In this document: positions 52,543-60,812 of the stretch, piece after piece
How the letters are laid out: every line of letters starts with the position of its first letter
How positions within the stretch are numbered: the first letter of the stretch is position 1
Assembly: GCA_903873705.1 (NCBI GenBank)
Contig: CAIQPK010000020.1
Coordinates: 1-62,967 of the forward strand
Direction of reading: 5' to 3'
Source: an uncultured Acidobacteriota bacterium
GTDB taxonomy: Bacteria > Acidobacteriota > Terriglobia > Terriglobales > Acidobacteriaceae
Length of the DNA stretch: 62,967 nucleotides
The notes under the pieces: model-generated
What the model was told of the DNA's origin: nothing
Database searches by the model: none
Seen by the model: only the letters and a program-made list of their open reading frames with translations
Made by a program: the position numbers and the translations under genes

Positions 52543-53295
52543 TTACGGCTGGGGAGCTTCCAACTGCTCGTTGAAGCTCGTCACAAATGCTTCCTCTGCA
52601 GGGCCAGCCCGATCCCGCAGGAACTTAGCACGCGTCACCAAGACTTCTGTCGGTTCGGTAGCCAGAGCCTTCATGGTTTCCGTGATGAATTCCTCTAGCG
52701 ACATCGCACGCGGTTCTTCGCTGCTGTTGAGGAGTTCCGTGCGTACCCAGGGAGGAATCACTTCCAACACCCGGACGGAGGTTTGCCTCAGCTTGAAACG
52801 CAGCGACATGGAGTATGAGTGGAGAGCAGCTTTCGTAGCCGAATAAACACCCGTCATCGCCATGGGAGTGAACCCCAGGACTGAGGAGACGATCAAGACA
52901 TATGCAGTCTCCTGCTTCTTGAGGTGCTCGATGAGTGCGCTGGTGAGGCGGATTGGCCCTACTAGGTTTGTCGTGATGGTCGAAGTGACCAATTCATCCG
53001 CGATCTCTGTTGCTACATCGTCGATTTGCATGACTCCGGCTTTGTTGATGAGGACATTGAGAGCGGGATAGCTCACCATCAATTTCGCTGCAACTGCAGC
53101 GATACTCTCAAGACTAGTAATGTCGAGTTCAAGCGCCTCCATCCCTGGGTTTGCTTCAAGCGCCTTCTGAAGATGCCCAGCTCGCCTGCCTGAGATGATC
53201 ACTTTATTGCCACGCTTGTGCAGCGCCTCGGCAAGCGCTCTGCCGATGCCCGAACCGCCGCCAGTAATGAAGATCGTGTTTCCTGTCAGATTCAT
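52543..53295 (-). CDS. Short-chain dehydrogenase/reductase, DltE-like
   Basis: A 250-aa classical SDR. The cofactor loop TGGGSGIGRALA is at 11-22; the catalytic Ser lies in LIVSSVLG and the Tyr/Lys pair in YSATKAALH. The usual NNAG motif reads INKAGVM, with Lys at the second position. The basic GRR after the second strand suggests NADP. It overlaps the upstream NTF2-like gene by 4 nt and should be made with it. Confidence 0.9.
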   Translation of the reverse strand: MNLTGNTIFITGGGSGIGRALAEALHKRGNKVIISGRRAGHLQKALEANPGMEALELDITSLESIAAVAAKLMVSYPALNVLINKAGVMQIDDVATEIADELVTSTITTNLVGPIRLTSALIEHLKKQETAYVLIVSSVLGFTPMAMTGVYSATKAALHSYSMSLRFKLRQTSVRVLEVIPPWVRTELLNSSEEPRAMSLEEFITETMKALATEPTEVLVTRAKFLRDRAGPAEEAFVTSFNEQLEAPQP

Positions 53296-53744
53296 GTCTT
53301 CTCCTTTGAAATCGATGAGACCGCCGCAAGGCTGGTCTGATCTGTAGCTGCGAAGCTAGAGCCAAACATCGGAAGACCGCTCTTCGACTCGGCTCTAGTG
53401 CACTCATCCTGAATGACGTCCCAGTGCTCGACCAGCATTCCGCCTTCCAGGCGGACGATGTCAGCAACTACCCAGTTCCTTGGGAGACCATGACCAGAAA
53501 AGCGTCCATGCAAGATGACTACGTCGCCATCGGCTGCGGCATGGGCGCTGTCGTAGCGCAGGGTTGCCGGTAAAGCTTTGGTCAGCTCGAATAATCCTGC
53601 GCGACCAGGAGCTATGTGAGCACTGTGCTGGACGTAGTCAGGTGACCAGAAACGAGCTGCGGCCTCATAGTCCCGTTTGTTAAAGAGGGTGTCGAAGGCC
53701 CTGAGGACCAGGAGCTTGTTGCTCTCTGCCGAAGTGATACTCAT
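53292..53744 (-). CDS. SnoaL/NTF2-like protein
   Basis: A 150-aa SnoaL-like protein: VLRAFDTLFNKRDYEAAARFWSPDYVQHSAHIAPGRAG and VVADIVRLEGGMLVEHWDVIQDE are typical of the SnoaL-like ester-cyclase/aldol group. The family often acts on small hydroxylated or lactone metabolites. It is linked by 4-nt overlaps to both neighbours, so the SDR, this protein and the Gfo/Idh enzyme form one translationally coupled trio. Confidence 0.86.
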   Translation of the reverse strand: MSITSAESNKLLVLRAFDTLFNKRDYEAAARFWSPDYVQHSAHIAPGRAGLFELTKALPATLRYDSAHAAADGDVVILHGRFSGHGLPRNWVVADIVRLEGGMLVEHWDVIQDECTRAESKSGLPMFGSSFAATDQTSLAAVSSISKEKT

Positions 53745-54847
53745 GCGGGCTCTCCGAGGACAACCGTCCGGTTCGAGGAAGCGGCGTCCACAATGACGTC
53801 GATGATCCGATGCATGGCCACAGCATCGGCGAAGTCGCGGACCGACTTTCTGCCAGTAGCGCGATCACGAGCGAACGCCGCGTAAAGCTGCGCGAGATCC
53901 TGCACGCTCACGTCCAGAGGAGACGCCGGAATGATGCGGAGTTGATCCGGAATCGGCACTTCGGCCCAGATCCCTGCTTCCCCCTGTGCACCCCTAACCA
54001 AGTCATGGCGCTTGGTCACAAAGGATCGATCATTGGAGACTTCGAGGTCGCCGGCCGTTCCCGTGATTTCAATCTGCAAACCCTTTTGATTCAGCTTCCC
54101 GCCTTCAATGTGAATCTGGAACAAGGCACCATTCTGAATTGTGCCCATAACCATCACGGCGTCAGCGTTCTCGTTTCGTACCTTAGGGCCGTCTCCCGCA
54201 GTTAGCTCTGGGAATTGCGTCTTCAGGATTGCGCTCAGAGCGACGGGCTGCCCTACTGCATGGAACAGCATGTCCATGAAATGGCCGCCGTAAATCGACA
54301 GTACATTCGAGAAGTTGATTGCAGGGAGAGTCCAATCGAGGGAGGCAGATCGAACCGGTCCAAAGCCGGACATGCTGACATGCATCCGAACGGAGAGTAG
54401 GTGTCCGACGTAGTGCGAAGCAAGAAGATCGGTCAACAACAATGAGCTTGCGCCGACAGTGCGCTGCAGGCCGACGAAATGCTTCACGCCCGCCTGATCT
54501 GCAAGACGCAGAAGCTCCTCAGCGTCCGCGGTGTTCGTCGTGAGTGGCCATTCGCAATAAACATCTTTGCCGTTTGCTATAGCCGCCTTCACGATGTCTA
54601 CGTGCTGTGGAGCGGGTGGTAGCACCACTACGAGATCGACTTCAGGATGCTCCACGAGCCTTCTGTAATCACCCAGGGCGTTCGGAATTTCGAACTGCGT
54701 CGCGAGTTTCGACGCCGTTTCCATGCTTCGGCTGGCGACAGCGATGATCTCGTATTCCGGCAGGAGCTTGAGGGCCGGAATATGCCCGTAGCGGCCCCAG
54801 TTGCCCACGCCTATCAAACCAACTCGTATCTTGTTTTCTTTAGACAT
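53741..54847 (-). CDS. Gfo/Idh/MocA family oxidoreductase
   Basis: The 368-aa NAD(P)-dependent sugar- or metabolite-type dehydrogenase has Rossmann motif GLIGVGNWGRYGHIPAL near the N-terminus and CEWPLTTN in place of the usual EKP lysine motif (Glu-Trp-Pro). The C-terminal beta sheet includes NFSNVLSIYGGHFMDML. Loss of the EKP lysine suggests altered catalysis. The start has AAGAAAACA nearby; the previous gene ends 21 nt upstream. Confidence 0.87.
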   Translation of the reverse strand: MSKENKIRVGLIGVGNWGRYGHIPALKLLPEYEIIAVASRSMETASKLATQFEIPNALGDYRRLVEHPEVDLVVVLPPAPQHVDIVKAAIANGKDVYCEWPLTTNTADAEELLRLADQAGVKHFVGLQRTVGASSLLLTDLLASHYVGHLLSVRMHVSMSGFGPVRSASLDWTLPAINFSNVLSIYGGHFMDMLFHAVGQPVALSAILKTQFPELTAGDGPKVRNENADAVMVMGTIQNGALFQIHIEGGKLNQKGLQIEITGTAGDLEVSNDRSFVTKRHDLVRGAQGEAGIWAEVPIPDQLRIIPASPLDVSVQDLAQLYAAFARDRATGRKSVRDFADAVAMHRIIDVIVDAASSNRTVVLGEPA

Positions 54848-54868
54848 CGTTTTCTCGTTTCCGCGTTC

Positions 54869-55741
54869 CTAGTAACGAAACTGCTCCGCGTTCTTCCGCG
54901 CAAAATCAGCGAGGGTCCGTGGCTGGCGGCCTGTCAGCTCTGCGAAGCCGCTGAACGTTTCGTCAGAGCGAATGTCCACGCCGTTGGTCAAATCGGCGTA
55001 ACTGTCGAAGACACACTTCATATAGGCGGGTTCCGCCCCAGCAGCCAGTACGTTGCGAAGAAAGTCGGAAGGAGGTTGCGGCTCATATGAGAAAGGCTGC
55101 CCAAGTGTCGATGTGAAGACATCGGCTAGTTCGTAGTAGGTCTTCGCTTCGTAACCCAGGCGGTAGGTTTTTCCCGCGTGCAGTTCAGGGGCAGCCAGGC
55201 ATGCCGCCGCCACTGCTGCCACATCCTCACAATCAACCCAGCTCAACCGTGCACTGCCGACGTAATGCTTGATGACGCCCTGCTTCACATAGCTCTCACC
55301 GCCGTAGCCCAGGAGATTCTGCATGAAGATCTCAGGACGAAGATGCGTGAAGCCGATCCCGGACGAAGCAATATAACGCTCGATGAACTGATGCCATCCG
55401 TAGTGAGCAACGCGCGTATCGTCGTCTCCGCAAGCGCCCAGATGGACGATTTGCTTCACTCCCGCCCGTTTGGCGCAGTTGACGAGATCTTTGCTTTGAC
55501 GCAGCATGTCGACGGTATAGCCCGTCGCCATAAAGATCCGATCGATCCCTTCGAGGGCTGGAGCGAAGGTCGCGAAGTCGTCGAGGTCGAGATGAACCGT
55601 AGGCATATCCAACTTCGCCGCCTTCGCTGGGTTCCGGGCTGCCGCTACCAGCTCGATAGCGGGATTGCCTGAAAGCAGCGGGATCACGGCTCCGCCAACT
55701 TGACCTGTCGCACCCATTACAAGAACTCGTGCTTTTGCCAT
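54869..55741 (-). CDS. NmrA-like NAD(P)-binding protein
   Basis: The 290-aa atypical SDR has GATGQVGGAV as the Rossmann loop, RNPAKAAKLD, then IVHLGACG and HLRPEIFMQNLLGY. The family covers NADP(H) sensors and quinone or isoflavone-type reductases (QOR2/NmrA). AGGAGGAGGAG directly precedes the ATG. It is part of the same-direction redox run. Confidence 0.87.
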   Translation of the reverse strand: MAKARVLVMGATGQVGGAVIPLLSGNPAIELVAAARNPAKAAKLDMPTVHLDLDDFATFAPALEGIDRIFMATGYTVDMLRQSKDLVNCAKRAGVKQIVHLGACGDDDTRVAHYGWHQFIERYIASSGIGFTHLRPEIFMQNLLGYGGESYVKQGVIKHYVGSARLSWVDCEDVAAVAAACLAAPELHAGKTYRLGYEAKTYYELADVFTSTLGQPFSYEPQPPSDFLRNVLAAGAEPAYMKCVFDSYADLTNGVDIRSDETFSGFAELTGRQPRTLADFARKNAEQFRY

Positions 55742-55818
55742 CTCCTCCTCCTGAACTTCCGTAAGCGTGACTCCGCCGGCTTCGCATTGCGCGAAGTCGT
55801 TTGCCGCGTGATGGATGC

Positions 55819-56514
55819 CTAGTTCTTCAGCGATTCGGCCGCGAGCGCGATGATGTCAGCGACCGCTTCCGGGTGAGACATGAATGGACAGTGACTCGAC
55901 GCCACGGAACGAATCGTAGCGTTCATGCGCTTCGCCATGAACTCCTGAGCAGGCGGCGGAATCATCTTGTCATCCGTGCAGGTCAGGTACCACGATGGGA
56001 CGGTCTTCCAAGCCGGCGTGGTCTCCTTACCCGCGAACGACGCGAGTGATAGGGGCTTCTGCACGGCGGCCATCACGGCTGCTTCTTCCGTTGAGGCACC
56101 ACCAGCGAACGAATCGTGGAACTTCTCGCGGTTGATCCAAAGGAAACCATTGGTGTCCGGTTCAATCGCCGCAGAACCGGGCGATGGCGAACCTTGGCTT
56201 GCGAGTGATTCGAGGCTCTCGCCCTCATCCAGTCCGAAGGCGGTTATGTAGACCAGAGCCTTGACCTGAGGTGTTTCGGTCGCCGCCCCTGTGATCACTG
56301 CACCACCGTAGGAGTGACCTACAAGAACTGTAGGTTCCTTGACGGCTGAGAGCAATCGGCGCGTGACCGCAACGTCATCGCTGAGAGACCTCAAAGGAAT
56401 CTGCGCCGCCGTCACCTTGAAACCCTTCACTTCGAGAAGCAAGATGACCTTGCTCCAACATGTTCCATCTGCCCAGGCGCCATGCACCAACATAATGTTC
56501 GCTTGCTTGCTCAT
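55819..56514 (-). CDS. Alpha/beta hydrolase, short salicylate-esterase-like group
   Basis: The 231-aa hydrolase opens MLVHGAWADGTCWSKVI (oxyanion HG) and has nucleophile S68 in GHSYGGAVI, an acid in CTDDKMIPP and a His in SSHCPFMSHP. It has no signal peptide and is cytoplasmic. It is clearly related to the gene at 59321, which shares LVHGAWADG(T/S)xWxKVI and GHSYGGA(V/I)IT but is exported. Substrate unknown; this subgroup often hydrolyses small esters. Confidence 0.88.
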   Translation of the reverse strand: MSKQANIMLVHGAWADGTCWSKVILLLEVKGFKVTAAQIPLRSLSDDVAVTRRLLSAVKEPTVLVGHSYGGAVITGAATETPQVKALVYITAFGLDEGESLESLASQGSPSPGSAAIEPDTNGFLWINREKFHDSFAGGASTEEAAVMAAVQKPLSLASFAGKETTPAWKTVPSWYLTCTDDKMIPPPAQEFMAKRMNATIRSVASSHCPFMSHPEAVADIIALAAESLKN

Positions 56515-56559
56515 AGAAATCTCCCAGTTTTTTGTAGCGTTGCGATTAGGTTCCGACAG

Positions 56560-57693
56560 CTATTTCGCCGGTGATTCCTGGTATGTGGCATAGTCCGTAT
56601 AACCAACCGCGTCGAAGGTGTAAAAACTGTCGCGGTTGTAGGGCGTCAAGGGCAGTTTTTGCTCGATGCGCCGGACAAGATCGGGGTTGGAGACAAAGTG
56701 TCGACCAAAGGCGACCGCGTCGACGGTTCCAGCTGCGACGGCAGCTTCAGCCGAGTCCGGCTCAAAGCCGCCAGCAGAGATGAGCTTGCCGTGGAAGATT
56801 GGCCTTAGCCATTCCGCAGCCACTGGGCCTTGAGTTGTGTCAATGAGATCGCTGCCTGAGATGCGCGGCTCGATCAAGCTCAGGTACGCGAGCGGAAACT
56901 GGTTCAGGTGGTCCGCCACATACGAGAACAGAGCCTTCGGATCGCTGTCGGAGATGCCGTTCCATGTTCCGTTCGGCCCGATCCGTATGCCCACCCTTCC
57001 TGGCCCCCACACGGAAATCAGAGCCGCGACGATTTCTGACAGGAAGCGGGCGCGATTCACAATAGGACCGCCGTAGTCATCGGTACGCTGATTACTGCCG
57101 TTTTGCAGGAACTGGTCTACCAAATATCCGTTCGCGGCGTGCAGCTCAACCCCATCGAAGCCCGCATCCATGGCCCGCTCGGCCGCTTGCTTGTAGTCCT
57201 GCACGATTCCCTGGATTTCAGGGACAGTAAGCGCACGGTGGGGAGATGGCTGCGTCCAGCCGCCCGGAATCGAAACAAGATGACCCGGATGAAGCCAGTA
57301 TTGCTCGTTCACAGAGGCTGAAACAGGCATCTCGCCGCCTGTCATCGATGTGTGAGACGAACGCCCTGTGTGCCAGAGCTGCGCAACCATGTGGCCGCCT
57401 TTAGCCTTCACGGCAGATGTGATCTTCTTCCAACCGGCCACTTGAGGGTCAGAGTACAGACCGGGAGCTCCAAGCCATCCTCGACTCGTGAGTGAGATGT
57501 TCGTGGCCTCGGCGATGATTAGGCCGCCCTCTGAAGCACGCTGCTCGTAATATTCCCGCATCAAATCGCCGGGAATCGAATCTGGCTGAATGGAACGTGA
57601 GCGGGTCAGCGGAGCCATAATGACTCTGTGCTTGAGTTCAACGCCACCGAGACTTACGGGACTAAAGAGTGGATTGGTGTGTTTCGTAGACAT
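56560..57693 (-). CDS. Old Yellow Enzyme family alkene reductase
   Basis: A 377-aa FMN ene-reductase with the standard motifs: HRVIMAPLTRSRS, QLWHTGRSSH, GVELHAANGYLVDQFL (H185 and N188), NRARFLSEI and FGRHFVSNPDL. It should reduce activated alkenes, nitro compounds or quinones with NADPH. It is of the same length as, and related to, the OYE at 50454, but keeps the active-site His. The start has AGGAATA upstream and the gene lies downstream of a DoxX-like gene. Confidence 0.93.
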   Translation of the reverse strand: MSTKHTNPLFSPVSLGGVELKHRVIMAPLTRSRSIQPDSIPGDLMREYYEQRASEGGLIIAEATNISLTSRGWLGAPGLYSDPQVAGWKKITSAVKAKGGHMVAQLWHTGRSSHTSMTGGEMPVSASVNEQYWLHPGHLVSIPGGWTQPSPHRALTVPEIQGIVQDYKQAAERAMDAGFDGVELHAANGYLVDQFLQNGSNQRTDDYGGPIVNRARFLSEIVAALISVWGPGRVGIRIGPNGTWNGISDSDPKALFSYVADHLNQFPLAYLSLIEPRISGSDLIDTTQGPVAAEWLRPIFHGKLISAGGFEPDSAEAAVAAGTVDAVAFGRHFVSNPDLVRRIEQKLPLTPYNRDSFYTFDAVGYTDYATYQESPAK

Positions 57694-57811
57694 TATTCCT
57701 CCGCTGCAACTTTCTCTTTGTTCAAACTAGGGCGGAGTGGCAACCTGCGCCAGACCAATTGCAGCCAAATCTCCATGGCCCTTTGGAATAAAGACGGTGC
57801 CACGTGAGGGT

Positions 57812-58177
57812 TTACCGTTTCTGACCAGAGATGACACGTCGTCCGTAGCGTTTCGCATCGATCGAATATGCTCCTGGGCCAAGGAAGAGCAACACGATCG
57901 GAAGTGCCAAAGGCACGATCAACGGCCAAGCCGCCAAGCGGCTCTCGCTCTGAATAGTGCTGAATTGCAACAATACGCAAGCGAGACATGCTGCGGGTGT
58001 GAAAACGCCGCCCACAAGTGCGAGGACGGCAATTGGAACGCCGAAGCATTTCAGCATGGGAGGGAGCTCGGTCATGAGCGGGCTCGCAAAGACGACTTGC
58101 AGAGCTACCAAACAGCGGAGAATGACGAGGGCGATCCCAGCCCGATTCGCTGGGAACATTGAATAGAGTCTTTGCAC
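57812..58177 (-). CDS. DoxX-like membrane protein
   Basis: The 121-aa protein has four hydrophobic segments (GIALVILRCLVALQVVFAS, MLKCFGVPIAVLALVGGVFT, AACLACVLLQFST, AAWPLIVPLALPIVLLFLG), matching the DoxX/DUF-type quinol-linked membrane protein family. GTG 58177 is assumed; TTG 58180 and ATG 58159 are alternatives and no strong ribosome binding site decides. It is likely the first gene of the minus-strand redox operon. Confidence 0.7.
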   Translation of the reverse strand: MQRLYSMFPANRAGIALVILRCLVALQVVFASPLMTELPPMLKCFGVPIAVLALVGGVFTPAACLACVLLQFSTIQSESRLAAWPLIVPLALPIVLLFLGPGAYSIDAKRYGRRVISGQKR

Positions 58178-58388
58178 CAATCAACTGTAGGGGCGAGTGG
58201 CAAGAGCCGAAAGCCTCCGTCGTAACCTCGAATGTTGACTCTTTAGGGCTAACCGCGAGCTGCAGTCGGCGTTCGTTCTGGGTCTACATCCTGGTATTCC
58301 GGGGCAAGACAGAAGCAACTAGCCCTTTCGAGGCAAGCTACAAACGTCGCAAGCCCCGTAGTATTGAGACACACAGAGGTCAAAAACG

Positions 58389-59018
58389 ATGAGTGACCAT
58401 CCAACAATCCGAGTGTTGACCGTCGATGACCACCCGCTCATGATGGCGGGAATCTCTGGTGAGATCAATGAGCAGCCAGACATGGATGTAGTCGCCCAGG
58501 CTACCGACGGCGATGAGGCTCTTGAGCTCTTCCGCGTCCATCGCCCCGATGTTACGTTGATGGACATCAGGATGCCCAAGGTCAATGGTATTGACGCAAT
58601 CAGCTCCATCAAGGCGGAGTTCCCGAAAGCGAGAATCATCGTTCTCACCTCAAGTGCGGGCGACATTCAAGTGCTAAAGGCTTTCAAGGCGGGTGCGGTC
58701 GGGTATCTTCTAAAGAACTTACTCCGGACGGAACTCATCACAACCATACGCAGCGTTCATGCTGGCCACATGAACATCCCGCCCGAAATTGCTCAACAGT
58801 TGGCTCTTCACGCCACAGATGACGCTCTAACTCCGAGAGAACTTGAAGTGCTTCGTAGCGTGGCTAAGGGCCAATCGAACAAGATCATTGCTTCGGATCT
58901 GAACATCGCCGAGCACACGGTGAAGAATCACATCAAGAGCATCCTCTCGAAGCTCGACGTGGATGATCGGACCGGTGCAACAGTGACAGCGTTCCGTCGC
59001 GGCTACATCGATCTCTAG
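58389..59018 (+). CDS. NarL/FixJ family response regulator
   Basis: The 209-aa regulator has a receiver domain (about 7-122) with acidic pocket D13-D14, phosphoacceptor D59 in DVTLMDIRMP, the Thr of VLTSSAG and Lys in YLLKN. The LuxR-type helix-turn-helix (about 146-205) is LTPRELEVLRSVAKGQSNKIIASDLNIAEHTVKNHI. Divergence from the DoxX/OYE run across 211 nt suggests it may control that run. Its natural partner is the HPK7 kinase at the right end, which is now truncated. Confidence 0.95.
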   Translation: MSDHPTIRVLTVDDHPLMMAGISGEINEQPDMDVVAQATDGDEALELFRVHRPDVTLMDIRMPKVNGIDAISSIKAEFPKARIIVLTSSAGDIQVLKAFKAGAVGYLLKNLLRTELITTIRSVHAGHMNIPPEIAQQLALHATDDALTPRELEVLRSVAKGQSNKIIASDLNIAEHTVKNHIKSILSKLDVDDRTGATVTAFRRGYIDL

Positions 59019-59320
59019 GCGTCGTTCCGACTGCCTCAGAACACGACACACCAGCAAGCTACGCGCAGCTCACGTCATGATCCCCATGAACGTGCGACCT
59101 CCCTGCGTACTCTGAAGGGCCATTCAAAGATGCCCAGATGGGAACTGTCGCTTTAGACCGCTCTACCCCAGAATCGGTCTTGTCACATACCTCAGCCCAT
59201 CTATCGAACTCTGCTGGACAAGCCCTGATGCATCTATGAGCAGAAGATTCGCCCAATTATCAAGTCAACCTTGCCTACGGATTCGATTGCGTCGGGTGAG
59301 TCAACATAAGGAGCCTTCCC
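59019..59320. other. Intergenic region
   Basis: About 300 bases between the response regulator and the secreted hydrolase. I see no gene-like frame with a ribosome binding site and no clear terminator. The last 20 bases hold the AAGGAG box of the hydrolase. Confidence 0.5.
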
Positions 59321-60115
59321 TTGAAACTCTTACACGCATCGTGGACGCTGATTCGAATCGCGTTCTTCCTCAGCGCGGCGATTCCAGCCACGTCACAAAC
59401 ACCTTCGACCCCAGTTCACAACATCGTCTTAGTGCATGGAGCCTGGGCTGATGGTTCAAGCTGGGCCAAAGTGATCCCTATTCTGGAAGCGAAGGGTTAT
59501 CACGTCACAGCGGTTCAGAATCCGTTGACATCGTTTGCCGAAGATGTGGCCGCGACGAAGCGCATGATTGATGCGCAAGATGGGCCTGTTCTCCTGGTCG
59601 GGCATTCCTATGGTGGTGCCATCATCACCGAAGCGGGAAACGACCCGAAAGTTGTCGGGCTTGTTTATGTTGCAGCATTCGCTCCGGACAGTGGAGAATC
59701 TGCCGGCAGTCTCGGTAAACCCTACGGTGCAACGCCCGGCGTCACTGAACTGCGCCCTATTGCAGACGGCTTTCTTGTGCTGACACCAAAGGGAGTACGG
59801 GAAGACTTTGGGCCCGATCTCCCTTTGCAAGAAAGAAATTTGCTACTGGCAACTCAAACTCCAACGCAAGGGGCGGCGTTAGGGACTCCCGTGAGCAACG
59901 CGGCTTGGCATACAAAACCGTCGTGGTTCGTCGTTGCTGCCAATGATCGAATGATCTCGCCAGAGCAAGAACGCTTCACGGCAAAACGGATGAATTCAAG
60001 AACTCTCACGCTTCCGACGAGTCACGTGCCTATGTTGTCGAAACCGAAGGAAGTGGCCGAATTCATTGGTTATGCCGCCACCGGGAAAGATCTTCCGGTT
60101 TCCCCTGCGCAGTAA
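59321..60115 (+). CDS. Secreted alpha/beta hydrolase
   Basis: A 264-aa exported protein with a signal peptide (LIRIAFFLSAAIPATSQ) and the same fold as the cytoplasmic hydrolase at 55819: IVLVHGAWADGSSWAKVI, nucleophile Ser in GHSYGGAIIT, acid in ANDRMISPE and His in TSHVPMLSKP. TTG start with AAGGAG at 8 nt. The pair of cytoplasmic and exported paralogues within one island suggests handling of the same ester both outside and inside, which is inference. Confidence 0.88.
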   Translation: MKLLHASWTLIRIAFFLSAAIPATSQTPSTPVHNIVLVHGAWADGSSWAKVIPILEAKGYHVTAVQNPLTSFAEDVAATKRMIDAQDGPVLLVGHSYGGAIITEAGNDPKVVGLVYVAAFAPDSGESAGSLGKPYGATPGVTELRPIADGFLVLTPKGVREDFGPDLPLQERNLLLATQTPTQGAALGTPVSNAAWHTKPSWFVVAANDRMISPEQERFTAKRMNSRTLTLPTSHVPMLSKPKEVAEFIGYAATGKDLPVSPAQ

Positions 60116-60131
60116 CGTACTCATGACTCCA

Positions 60132-60161
60132 GGCGGGCCGTTACGGCCCGCCTCTTTGTTT
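60132..60161 (+). terminator. Intrinsic terminator after secreted hydrolase
   Basis: GGCGGGCCG / CGGCCCGCC stem with TTA loop followed by TCTTTGTTT. Confidence 0.85.
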
Positions 60162-60200
60162 CAATGTCCCAAGTCATCGCAAATCTCCTGGAGGTTACCT

Positions 60201-60770
60201 GTGCAGATGAACATCGTAAATCCGCTCGATTTAGAGCGAAGTGAGATTTCCATTGAGCATTTTGGGGCTTTTTCTCTGTGGCAAGAAGCGAAGACCAAAG
60301 AGAATCGAGAACACATGCTCCGAGCTCACGCACTCCGTGCGGAAGACCGGCAGCCACTGATTGTGGTCGTGGATGATGAGCCCGTCGTGGCGATCACGTT
60401 GAGCGAGATACTCCGACGGCATGGTGCCAATGTGACATGGTTTACCGAACCCCTTCTCGCTCTTGCCTACGTCGCGAGCGGCCCTATCGAGCTCCTGATC
60501 TCGGACATCAACATGCCGCTATTGGACGGGCTGGACCTGGCAGCTCAGGTCTCACTATTGACGCCATCTTGCCGGATGATTCTTCTTTCGGCTGTCTGCG
60601 GTCAGACCGAGATCACGGAACGCGTCAGTGTGATGAACTTGAAGGTGAAGCTACTCACAAAGCCTATCAATGTGCCTTGCCTTCTGTCAGCAATCAGTGA
60701 AGCGCTCCCGGGATGCGATGAAGTAGCACCCGCATCCCGGCTTGGCGATGCGGCTCAGCGTCAGGACTAA
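60201..60770 (+). CDS. Stand-alone receiver-domain response regulator
   Basis: The 189-aa protein has an N-terminal ~50-residue extension of unknown function, then a receiver domain: D58-D59 in VVVDDEP, phosphoacceptor D102 in LISDINMP, and K154 in LLTKPIN. There is no output domain, so it likely acts in a phosphorelay or by protein contact, as CheY/FixJ-receiver proteins do. GTG 60201 fits the GGAGG box (6 nt); the ATG two codons later is 12 nt away. It is convergent with the sensor kinase gene. Confidence 0.85.
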   Translation: MQMNIVNPLDLERSEISIEHFGAFSLWQEAKTKENREHMLRAHALRAEDRQPLIVVVDDEPVVAITLSEILRRHGANVTWFTEPLLALAYVASGPIELLISDINMPLLDGLDLAAQVSLLTPSCRMILLSAVCGQTEITERVSVMNLKVKLLTKPINVPCLLSAISEALPGCDEVAPASRLGDAAQRQD

Positions 60771-60812
60771 GGAGCGGCAGCTTCTTCAGGCGATCAATCC
60801 CGTACCGTCCTG

